A DNA stretch of 64,000 nt from Tellurirhabdus bombi (GTDB taxonomy: Bacteria; Bacteroidota; Bacteroidia; Cytophagales; Spirosomataceae), in assembly GCF_021484805.1 (NCBI RefSeq), contig NZ_CP090557.1:1748001-1812000 (forward strand), in the 5' to 3' direction. Shown piece after piece: positions 1 through 7,985 of this stretch. The notes under the pieces are model-generated. The model saw only the letters and a list, made by a program, of their open reading frames with translations. It was not told where the DNA came from and did not search any database. The translations under genes were made by a program, and so were the position numbers. The first letter of the stretch is position 1; the number at the start of each line of letters is the position of its first letter.

Positions 1-1767
1 AGAAATTCCCTGAGCAGTGCGGTTTAGCTGAATTCGGCTATAAACCAGCGGTTGAAGCTGCTGCTCCACTGAAGCCCACCGATAGCTCGCCGAAATGCCG
101 GGGTTCGCCGTCGTAAAATCAATCGTGTTGACGGTCGAATCGACAGGCAGTTGGTGCCATTTAAAGAAGTCAAACAAAGGCTTCCAGTCCACACTATGAT
201 CGCCAAACCAGTGGCTTCCGCCGGGGTATTCGTAGTAGCTCATATCCGGCTGTGTTTCGCCCAGCATTTTACGCATCTGACGGGCATACGTAACGGGCAC
301 AGTCCGGTCAGCATCACCGTGGAAGATGTACACGCCCAGTGGTTTATAGTTGTTTGTCAATTTCAGTACATCGCTCTGATTCCCGGCGCGCAACAAAATC
401 TGCTCCAGCGGATTGCTGCTGCCATCGGGAATCACGCCGTCGGCAGAACCGTATTCTTTGAGCGTTGGGTAACCCGCGCAGGGAGCAATGGCTGCCCACT
501 TGTCGGGATAAGTAGCGCCCAGAAACCAGGTGCCGTGCCCGCCCATCGAGTGGCCGGTTAAGTAAATCTGGCGCGGATCGGGCTTAAACTGATTTTTAGC
601 GATGGTCAGTACCTCCAGCGCATCCAGACGACCCCAGTCCTCCCAGTTGAACCCACGCGGGCGGCGATTGGTAGCGGCTACCAGCGTGCCCCAGTCTTTT
701 GGTTTGTACGCGCGCGCCTGCCCACTGGCTTCAACACCGGCTCCGTGTACCGACAGAAACAAGGCCGCCGGACCTGAATTGGTCGGCTGGGGCGTTACCG
801 CGTAATATTGCAAACTTCCATCAATCTGGCTAATAAACGTCTGGCTGTAGGACGCACCGGGGGCAGTCGCCTCAACAGACAGGCTTGCTTCGTCGATCAA
901 CTTGCCTTTTTGCGACAGGCTCAGGTTGCAAGTTTGCGCCCCTTTGGCACTGACTCCCGTCCCGTTGAATCCGAATGCTACTTTGCGGCTCGACATGGGT
1001 GGTATGGCGGGTAAGGTAGTGGTCACCTCTTTATTGGCAACTTTGCTTTTCAATTGCAGATCGGTCAGCGGAGTAACCGACATATTTACGACCACAATAG
1101 CACCTTGCAGCGCCGCGTTTGACTCACCCAACCGGATGCTGGGCAAGGTTGGGTCATCGGTGCGGAGTAACGCTTTTTTCGTTGAGAATTCCAGACCGGC
1201 TGTAATCGAGATACCCCGAACATAAAACTCATTCACGCCTTTTTTCAGCCGAACGGGAATATGCATGTACCCCATGCTGTAGGCGTCACCCATGTGCAGT
1301 TCGCCGTTTACGTACACGTTGCTGTTGCCTTTAATATTCAGCAGTGCTACTTGCTCGCGCGTAGCTGGGTAAGTCAGGTAAGTGTACCCGCCACCGCCGC
1401 CGATACCACCCCGCAGGCTGCCCGCCACCACGCCGGGACCCGCCGGCGCGCCTCCGCTCCGAAACGCGTTACGCTGGGGACGAAGCCGGTTCAAGCTGTC
1501 CGCTGTAACGGGGAGCCATTTGACTTCCCGCCCTTGCTCGTCCTGCCCGAATACGGCGTCGGCGGCTGGTTGTTTGAGCGAACCAGTATACAACTGATAG
1601 GCGAGTGGGTCGGTATAAATCGCCTCCCGGCCGTAGCGGCTGCCCGTCAGCGCGATCAGGCCTTTCTTAAATTGAAAGCCTTCGGAAGGGGCTGGCTGGG
1701 TAGTCTGCGCCTGTGTCTGCCCACCTAGTAAGAGTAAAAGTAAAGCACTTGTAATTCGTTTGTTCAT
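1..1767 (-). CDS. Secreted alpha/beta hydrolase, prolyl-oligopeptidase/esterase type (3' end cut by window edge)
   Basis: The frame runs from an ATG at 1767 off the left edge with no stop, giving 589 visible residues. The start is followed by a clear signal peptide (MNKR, a run of leucines, cleavage near TQAQ). The first 300 or so residues look like beta-rich accessory domains with a glycine-rich stretch near residue 120. The hydrolase domain follows: nucleophile elbow GHSMGG with Ser407, a later HGDADRTVP segment that would carry the acid residue, and GGSHWFGD with the likely catalytic His. This order fits PHB-depolymerase-like or S9-like exported esterases and peptidases; the substrate cannot be read from the sequence. 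It is the last visible gene of a minus-strand run, 48 bases after the haloperoxidase homologue, so it is probably co-transcribed with it. Confidence 0.85.
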   Translation of the reverse strand, partial: MNKRITSALLLLLLGGQTQAQTTQPAPSEGFQFKKGLIALTGSRYGREAIYTDPLAYQLYTGSLKQPAADAVFGQDEQGREVKWLPVTADSLNRLRPQRNAFRSGGAPAGPGVVAGSLRGGIGGGGGYTYLTYPATREQVALLNIKGNSNVYVNGELHMGDAYSMGYMHIPVRLKKGVNEFYVRGISITAGLEFSTKKALLRTDDPTLPSIRLGESNAALQGAIVVVNMSVTPLTDLQLKSKVANKEVTTTLPAIPPMSSRKVAFGFNGTGVSAKGAQTCNLSLSQKGKLIDEASLSVEATAPGASYSQTFISQIDGSLQYYAVTPQPTNSGPAALFLSVHGAGVEASGQARAYKPKDWGTLVAATNRRPRGFNWEDWGRLDALEVLTIAKNQFKPDPRQIYLTGHSMGGHGTWFLGATYPDKWAAIAPCAGYPTLKEYGSADGVIPDGSSNPLEQILLRAGNQSDVLKLTNNYKPLGVYIFHGDADRTVPVTYARQMRKMLGETQPDMSYYEYPGGSHWFGDHSVDWKPLFDFFKWHQLPVDSTVNTIDFTTANPGISASYRWASVEQQLQPLVYSRIQLNRTAQGIS

Positions 1768-1815
1768 GAAATGTAACTGATCAGGTCGTTTGTTTTATAC
1801 ACGCTTGGAAAAGGA

Positions 1816-3153
1816 TTATTTTTTTGAGTATGAAGGGTTTAACTGAAGTTTATTTAATACCTGATTACCCACCTGTTCGCCCTGTTGCTGTCCATTTTCG
1901 ATGGCTTCCCGGTAGTGGATTCCGCCGTAAAGTCGGCTAATAGCGGCTTCATCGGCTGCCTGCTTGAAGGATGTAAACTTTCGCGTAGGCAAACCGTAGG
2001 GCACTTCCGTGCTATCTACAAAAGCGATTTTGTTACCAAATAAATGCGATAAAATCACCGCCGAAGCGGTCGAAATAACGCTGTGGCCACTGGGGTATTC
2101 CGGGAACGGGGGCGTTTGTAAAACCGGTTTCCAGCTTTCGTTGATATAGGCATTGATGTAGGTTTCGGGGCGGATCAGGTTGTAGCGGTATTTGTCGTCC
2201 CAGCAGCTAATAAACCCGTCGAATAAGGCTACTGCGGTCAGGAAATAAGCCGCGCTGGTTTTAAGCAGATCAGCGCCCGTTTGCCGGGATACCTGACCCG
2301 CAATGGCCAGCCAATGTCCACCCGGCGACAGTTTTTTACTGGCAAAATTCATGTGCCCCTGGGTATTGATAAAGAAGGGGTTGCAATCCCAGAAATTAGC
2401 CATCAGGCGTTGCTCCGGTGTCAACTGATTGACCACATCATGCACCTCGCGGGCAGTCTTATAAAACCGACTATCCGGCGTAGTGGCGAAAGGGGGTGGT
2501 GCTACCAGCTTGAATTGCGCGGCAGAATCCAGCACCAGCGGACGGATTTTTGCCCAGTAGGGTTCAATAGCAGCAATATAGCCCGGTGGCGTTGGAAACC
2601 ACGTTCCGGGCTGTTTCTTGGGGGCATAACGTCGGAGCGAGCGAGTCTGCCGGTAGGAATCCCCCGCCGCCCAGGCCAGAATGTGGCTGGCCATTTGCTG
2701 TCCCACTGCCCGCGAAGCCGCCATTTTCTGCGCTGAATAGCCCTTCTTGCCTGCCTGATTCCAAATCGTTTGTGCGGATTCTTCCAGGCGTTTTTCCGAA
2801 AAAACCAAAGCGCGTCCGACGGCCAAAAAGGCTTCTGTAGCGGCTAACGCTGGATCAGCGCCAGTCAGGTCGATGGAAGGTGATGGCGTCAGACCCGGTA
2901 ACTGCTTCGCCGCTGACCGGTACGGACCATTTGGCCACAAAACCAGTGTTTCATAGGCTGCTGCGTGTGCATAAACATAGATGCGGGAAGCCACCGGGGG
3001 CGAAAAAATATCGGCGACAATAACCTGAGTCAAGGCTTCGTGTGCCTGGTGCAATAGCTGCCGGTCATAAGGAACACGAGTAGGTTTCTGCGCGTGACTT
3101 CGATCGTATACCAGCGTAGCTAACAGCAGTAAAAAAAAAGCCCTCTTTCTCAT
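1816..3153 (-). CDS. Vanadium-dependent haloperoxidase / PAP2-superfamily exported protein
   Basis: A 445-residue protein with an N-terminal signal peptide ending near SHAQ. The acid-phosphatase/haloperoxidase signature is nearly complete: K321 with R328-P329 (KX6RP), PSGH at 354-357, and S406-R407 with H413 (SRX5H). Spacing between the blocks (24 and 48 residues) is in the family range. The acidic residue normally four places after the last His is Ala417 here. Such enzymes bind vanadate and use peroxide to oxidise halides, or act as phosphatases; the sequence does not decide which. Its ATG overlaps the stop of the FG-GAP gene by four bases (ATGA), so the two are translationally coupled. Confidence 0.85.
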   Translation of the reverse strand: MRKRAFFLLLLATLVYDRSHAQKPTRVPYDRQLLHQAHEALTQVIVADIFSPPVASRIYVYAHAAAYETLVLWPNGPYRSAAKQLPGLTPSPSIDLTGADPALAATEAFLAVGRALVFSEKRLEESAQTIWNQAGKKGYSAQKMAASRAVGQQMASHILAWAAGDSYRQTRSLRRYAPKKQPGTWFPTPPGYIAAIEPYWAKIRPLVLDSAAQFKLVAPPPFATTPDSRFYKTAREVHDVVNQLTPEQRLMANFWDCNPFFINTQGHMNFASKKLSPGGHWLAIAGQVSRQTGADLLKTSAAYFLTAVALFDGFISCWDDKYRYNLIRPETYINAYINESWKPVLQTPPFPEYPSGHSVISTASAVILSHLFGNKIAFVDSTEVPYGLPTRKFTSFKQAADEAAISRLYGGIHYREAIENGQQQGEQVGNQVLNKLQLNPSYSKK

Positions 3154-6100
3154 TGTTCGTAACCGATTAATGGACCATCATTCAGGGCAAAAACAAACCG
3201 TTTGCGCCCTGAACTGGTGCGTAGCTGAATGCCCGTTCGGACATCGCCGCTGGCCCATAAGCCAGACTGCCGGGGGGGAAGTACTTTGTATTTTCCGCTA
3301 CCGGTATTTTGCAAAACAGCCCCAAAACTAGCATCACATGGACCATGCTGCACCCGATACGGATGAAAATTGCCCGCCAGGAGCAAATCCACCTTACCGT
3401 CGCCGTCCCAATCGTTCGCCAGCAAGCTGCTAACCCGCGAAAATTGGGCTTCAAGCGGAAACGTATTAAACGCAAAGGTGCCGTTGTTCTGGTTTAAAAA
3501 GACGCCCGAAGCCAGTTCGTACGCTTCAACTTTCATGGCTTTGGCAAGCGCTTGCGGGCCGAAAATTGTCTCAACGGTGGCGTCAGCATACTGCTGATAG
3601 CGGGAAAATCGCTTCCGTAGCGGTACTACCTGATCAAGCATTTCATCGCGCGAAGCAGCGGGGTAGGACTTGCCCTGAACATAGTACGTCCAGACCGGAT
3701 CAATTATGCCATCCTGATCCATATCGCCCGCCACAACAGACATCGGTTCGGCTGTGCTAGCTCTGAAAGGGTTATTAAGTCCGGCATTGCCCGCCACAAT
3801 ATCAATATCGCCGTCCTGATCGATGTCGGTTAGTAAAAGAGCCGCCCACAACCCGTTGCTCTGGCTAAGGCCGGCCTGTTTTGTGTTGTCCGTCAGTTTC
3901 CCGCGTTGATTACGAAAAATCCGTACGGGCATCCAGTCGCCGGCCAACACGAGTTCCGGCTTTTTATCGCCGTCAAGGTCGGCCCAGGCGGCGGCCTGCA
4001 CCATCCCAGCTTGCCGGCATTCTGGCGCCAGCTCATCCGTCACATCCGTAAAGCGAACGGGGCCGTTGGCCGGAGTGTCGTTACGAAGTAGGAAACTAAC
4101 CGATGGCTTCGGAAATGAACCCGCCTGCCCGCGTCCACCGACAAATAGATCCAGGTCGCCATCGCCGTCAAAATCAGCCGCCGCCACGGCCATTTTACTA
4201 TCGCGCATGGTGGGCAAAGCGCCTTTTACGGCGGGGCTAAAGCCGCCCTGCCCGTCGTTCAGGTACAAGCGATCCTGGTATTCGGGCGCGCCCGCTTCGT
4301 ATTCATTGCCGCCGCTAACGACATACAGATCTGCATCACCATCGCGGTCAGCGTCGAAAAATAGGGCGTTAACGTCTTCGCTGGCGATTTCTATCTGCCA
4401 GGGTTGCTGTCTGCTGCGGACAAAGTTTCCATTGGGTTGTTGAAGCCATAATTCACCAGACTGACCCACCGCTCCACCCAGGTACAGGTCGTCGCGTCCA
4501 TCGCCGTTAACATCAGCCGCCGCTAAAGCGGGGCCTAAACGAGATAGCTGGTATGGAATCAGCACTTCAACCTTGAAGTCGATAAAATCATTTTCCCGAT
4601 GCTGGTAAGGCAGAATCGAAGGCATGGACAAAGGCCGGAACCAGGGCGTAGGGGACGCAGTTGTCAAGGCTGAAACAGCCTGTTTGCTGCTCGAATTAAT
4701 TACCAGCGTTTGATCAATAGGTGGAGCAAGCTGCACGGTTTGCCGTCCGTCGGGCCAGTAGACGGTCAGTCGTTTGATGGTGGTTTCGGCACCTAAGCCA
4801 AAGTGAAGCGTTGTTTCGACGGAGGCCTGATAACCGCGCGTTGGCGAGACGCTTTGCAATTGTTTTCCGTTATTTGTTTCTAGTACCACCCGCGCCCCTA
4901 ACGCTTGCGTATTAGCTCCATCGCCCATTAGCCGCAGACGCAAAAAATGACTCGCATTGGGTTGCTGATTGGCATTATTGCGGTAAAGCGAAACCGGCTC
5001 ATTCTGATGACAAACAACCAGGTCCAGATCGCCATCACCGTCGAAGTCCGCGTAAGCCGAAGCGCCCGATACGGCGGGTCGGTCAATGCCCCAGGCCGTC
5101 GACTGGTCGCTAAAGGTCAAGTCGTGGTTGTTGCGAAATACATAGCTGGACAGCCGATTGGACGGCATTTTCTTGACCAGATCCAACGTTTGGAAATTCA
5201 GGTTGCCCCGCGCGGCCTCGGCCAGTTTGGCGTCAGCGACGGTATATTTCATAAAATCCAGATCAGTAAAATCCCGCAAATACCCGTTGGAAACAAAAAG
5301 GTCTTTCCAGCCATCGTTGTCAAAATCAGCCAGTAATGCCGCCCAACTCCAGTCGGTGGTCGATACGCCCGCGAGTTGCCCCACTTCACTAAAACGAAGC
5401 GCTCCCTGCAAATCGGTGCCCTGATTGAGCTGGAGCATGTTGCGCATTTGCTGCCGTACATACCCGCTGTCAATCAGAAGCTTATACATATCGTATTCGT
5501 CAGCTCCTTTCAGCATTTTTTGCCGGTGGTTGTCTGCTGGCAGCATGTCCAGGGTGACGATATCAGGTAGCGTATCGTTGTTGTAATCGGCAATATCGCA
5601 GCCCATCGAAAACTTGGAGGTGTGGGCCATACTGCTCCGAATCGACTCCCGGAAGCCCGTATGTTTGCCCGAACCATCGTGTTGATTGAGGTAAAGGCAG
5701 TCTTGTTCGGTGTAATCGCTGGTTGTGTAAATGTCGGGCCAGCCATCGTTGTTGATATCAGCTACGCCAATGCCTAAACCGAAATTGATGGGATTATTCA
5801 GAATGCCTTCTTCGAGAGTTACATCTTTAAACTGCCCCTGATCGTTTCGCAGCAGCCGATTGCCGTAACGCATATCAGGCGTGGCCCGCAGCTTGCGGGT
5901 GTTCAGTAACGGATTGAAAGTGTGGTTGGAATGATTGAGGATAAAGACATCCAAGTCGCCATCGCGGTCGTAGTCGAGAAAAGCGGCTTGGGTGGTTTGC
6001 GTTCCGGGCAAATCGAGGCCGTATTGATGAGCTTGTTCGCGAAAGTGGGGTACGCCGTTCTTGACGCCTTCATTAATAAACAGCTCATTTACCAGCTTAT

Positions 6101-6542
6101 CCGCCCTAAACTTACCCGAGTGACAAACGTAGACATCCAGCAGGCCATCGGCATTGATATCCACCACGCTCACGCCCGTCCCCCAGGTGCCATTTCCGCT
6201 GACCCCTGCCTGGACCGTTACGTCTTCAAATTTCCAGTTGGCGGGCTGAATCCCCGTCGGCGTCCGGTTCAGGTATAATTTATGCGGGACCGTATTTCCC
6301 GAAAAAAACAAATCCGGTTTTCCATCCCCATCAAAATCGCCGACGCCGACGCCGTTGCCGTTGTAGAGGTATTCGTAATGGAAAATATGCAGCGAGTCAG
6401 ACTCCTGAATGCGGTTTGTGAACGTTACACCCGTTTCCTTAGCCGATAGGCGGGTAAACAGCGGGGGAGAGGCTGGGCGCATGGCCCACCAGCCAGGAAC
6501 GGCCAGCAGAACAACCAGCACAAGAATGGATAAACGGGGCAT
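3150..6542 (-). CDS. FG-GAP/VCBS repeat protein with ASPIC/UnbV domain (CRTAC1 type)
   Basis: An exported protein of 1130 residues. After an N-terminal hydrophobic signal come about fourteen copies of the calcium-loop motif DxDxDGxxD, for example DFDGDGKPDLFF near residue 70 and DWDGDGKVDLLL near the C-terminus. These are FG-GAP/VCBS blades and would fold as one or two beta-propellers. A central ASPIC/UnbV domain lies at about residues 540-620 (LGARVVLETNNGKQ, then LTVYWPDG). No catalytic motif is visible; such proteins are thought to bind ligands or partners at the cell surface. It sits 12 bases after the monooxygenase-like gene and overlaps the haloperoxidase start by four bases, so it is the middle of a tight operon. 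Confidence 0.9.
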   Translation of the reverse strand: MPRLSILVLVVLLAVPGWWAMRPASPPLFTRLSAKETGVTFTNRIQESDSLHIFHYEYLYNGNGVGVGDFDGDGKPDLFFSGNTVPHKLYLNRTPTGIQPANWKFEDVTVQAGVSGNGTWGTGVSVVDINADGLLDVYVCHSGKFRADKLVNELFINEGVKNGVPHFREQAHQYGLDLPGTQTTQAAFLDYDRDGDLDVFILNHSNHTFNPLLNTRKLRATPDMRYGNRLLRNDQGQFKDVTLEEGILNNPINFGLGIGVADINNDGWPDIYTTSDYTEQDCLYLNQHDGSGKHTGFRESIRSSMAHTSKFSMGCDIADYNNDTLPDIVTLDMLPADNHRQKMLKGADEYDMYKLLIDSGYVRQQMRNMLQLNQGTDLQGALRFSEVGQLAGVSTTDWSWAALLADFDNDGWKDLFVSNGYLRDFTDLDFMKYTVADAKLAEAARGNLNFQTLDLVKKMPSNRLSSYVFRNNHDLTFSDQSTAWGIDRPAVSGASAYADFDGDGDLDLVVCHQNEPVSLYRNNANQQPNASHFLRLRLMGDGANTQALGARVVLETNNGKQLQSVSPTRGYQASVETTLHFGLGAETTIKRLTVYWPDGRQTVQLAPPIDQTLVINSSSKQAVSALTTASPTPWFRPLSMPSILPYQHRENDFIDFKVEVLIPYQLSRLGPALAAADVNGDGRDDLYLGGAVGQSGELWLQQPNGNFVRSRQQPWQIEIASEDVNALFFDADRDGDADLYVVSGGNEYEAGAPEYQDRLYLNDGQGGFSPAVKGALPTMRDSKMAVAAADFDGDGDLDLFVGGRGQAGSFPKPSVSFLLRNDTPANGPVRFTDVTDELAPECRQAGMVQAAAWADLDGDKKPELVLAGDWMPVRIFRNQRGKLTDNTKQAGLSQSNGLWAALLLTDIDQDGDIDIVAGNAGLNNPFRASTAEPMSVVAGDMDQDGIIDPVWTYYVQGKSYPAASRDEMLDQVVPLRKRFSRYQQYADATVETIFGPQALAKAMKVEAYELASGVFLNQNNGTFAFNTFPLEAQFSRVSSLLANDWDGDGKVDLLLAGNFHPYRVQHGPCDASFGAVLQNTGSGKYKVLPPRQSGLWASGDVRTGIQLRTSSGRKRFVFALNDGPLIGYEQ

Positions 6543-6554
6543 GAGGCGGCGAAG

Positions 6555-7886
6555 TTAGTGAAAGCGCAGGTTCTCGTCTCCGGGTTCGTAAGTCGTGTAA
6601 ATTAGAATCAGGGTCATCATCTCCTGATCGCTCCGCATCTGCCCGTCCGACGTGATGAGTTGGGCCGGTTTGTTAGGGTTCATCGGGTTCGCGTCGGTGT
6701 TGTCGTAGGTGCCAACCACATTGACTACCGCGCCCGTTGGGATGATGACCGGTTTCTCGTAGCGGTATAATTCCTGCCAGCGGAAATCCCATTCCGGGAT
6801 GTGGACCAGTTTCAGGGTGTCGGCATTGGGCAAGGTGGCGAAGGCCGTAAATTCCTTGCCGATCTGGTGCATGTGCGGCCAGGCGTAGAGCAGTGTGATG
6901 GGTTTGTTCTGGTAGGCAACTTTCAGGCTACAGGTTTTCACTTCCCCACCAAACAGCAATAGAGGCGGCTTGATTTCTTTTTCAGCAATTCCGCCCGAAC
7001 CGAGGCTAATCACGTTGACGGTTCGTTTGATGGGTGTTTTCTTAAAGAAGAAATTCACGCCGCTAATGGCTTCTTCGTCTTTTCCGGCTGGACCAAAATG
7101 GACCGTTAACAGCACGACACCCCGTTTAGGCATCACCCAGCCCATGTCGCTCGGGTAGGTTTCTGCCGAAGCGCCTGGGATCCAGCCGCCGTAATACGTC
7201 ATTTTTTTCTTGTACGGCATCCACTCCTGATAATGCCAGGCGTCTGGGGAATTCAGGTCCACCTGTTCAATGGTTTTGGTCAGGGAAATAGTGGTGTCGG
7301 GGACTGGGTGGATCGCGAAGTTGGCGTGGTGAATGATTTTTTTATTGGTCGAGGTAAATTCCAAGGCCTCAACGTTGGCTTCCTGAGCAAGTTCAAAAGG
7401 AATTTTAAACACCATGAACCGCTCTTTGCCATCGCCCTGCTGCATAAACGGTTTGGCTAGCTTTAAGGTCAGATCGGGGGCTCGGTGGTAACCCGTACCG
7501 ACTTGAGCGCGGGCCTGAAATTTTTCCTCCGCCTCACGCCGGACTTTGCCTTTCGGCAGCCCTGCGTCGATCCAGCTGGTGATGGCATTGACTTGCTCAG
7601 TGGTTAAACTGCGCTTGTTGGCAAAGGCTACGTAATGATCGTCGTTACGCCAGGGAGGCATGTAGCCGCTACTGATTACTTTTTTAATGAATGTAGCGCG
7701 TTTTGCCACATCTTCGTAAGTAATAAGCGAAAATGGAGCCGCTTCGCCGGGGCGGTGGCAGACAGCGCATTTCTCGTGAACTAGGGGCTGAATATCCTGG
7801 TAAAAAGTTTGTTTCTGTGCAATCGCGGCTTGCCCCCAAACCAGGCAAATCAATCCAATCAGGCTACCCGCAAAAAGCTGTCGCAT
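6555..7886 (-). CDS. Exported cytochrome c-like / copper type II monooxygenase-like protein
   Basis: A 443-residue protein. I start it at the ATG at 7886 (MRQLFAGSL, a good signal peptide). The longer frame begins with a TTG inside a terminator-like hairpin. A covalent haem motif CAVCH lies at residues 40-44, followed by RPGEAAPFSL and MPPW, as in small cytochrome-like domains. The rest resembles ascorbate-dependent copper monooxygenases of the PHM/DBH type: IIHHANFAIH for one copper site, then TVHFGP and PHMH for the second. It heads the run monooxygenase, FG-GAP, haloperoxidase, hydrolase. In other phyla I know this region fused behind a redoxin domain; here a matching redoxin half is a separate gene at 14456. 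The substrate is unknown. Confidence 0.8.
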   Translation of the reverse strand: MRQLFAGSLIGLICLVWGQAAIAQKQTFYQDIQPLVHEKCAVCHRPGEAAPFSLITYEDVAKRATFIKKVISSGYMPPWRNDDHYVAFANKRSLTTEQVNAITSWIDAGLPKGKVRREAEEKFQARAQVGTGYHRAPDLTLKLAKPFMQQGDGKERFMVFKIPFELAQEANVEALEFTSTNKKIIHHANFAIHPVPDTTISLTKTIEQVDLNSPDAWHYQEWMPYKKKMTYYGGWIPGASAETYPSDMGWVMPKRGVVLLTVHFGPAGKDEEAISGVNFFFKKTPIKRTVNVISLGSGGIAEKEIKPPLLLFGGEVKTCSLKVAYQNKPITLLYAWPHMHQIGKEFTAFATLPNADTLKLVHIPEWDFRWQELYRYEKPVIIPTGAVVNVVGTYDNTDANPMNPNKPAQLITSDGQMRSDQEMMTLILIYTTYEPGDENLRFH

Positions 7887-7904
7887 GGCTATAAAAGAAA
7901 ATAA

Positions 7905-7930
7905 CCACCCCACCAACGTTGGCGGGGTGG
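7905..7930 (-). terminator. Intrinsic-terminator-like hairpin after susD and just before the next start
   Basis: Near-perfect inverted repeat with arms CCACCCCGCCAAC and GTTGGTGGGGTGG on the minus strand (one G-U pair), followed at once by TTATTTTCTTTTA. It lies about 55 bases after the susD stop and ends only some 18 bases before the ATG at 7886. It should end susCD transcripts, but could also act as an attenuator or mRNA-processing site for the genes behind it. Confidence 0.8.
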
Positions 7931-7985
7931 ACTATTGATTGACGAAAATACAAACTATCCGGCGAAATCAGCCAGCAAAGTTGGG

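Noticed and set aside
151-561. Long plus-strand open frame of 136 codons
   Set aside because: It lies entirely opposite the alpha/beta hydrolase, whose signal peptide and GHSMGG motif are clear; the plus-strand product has no recognisable pattern.
7887-7916. Extended start of the monooxygenase-like gene at a TTG
   Set aside because: The extra ten codons lie in a terminator-like hairpin, and the ATG at 7886 gives a proper signal peptide.
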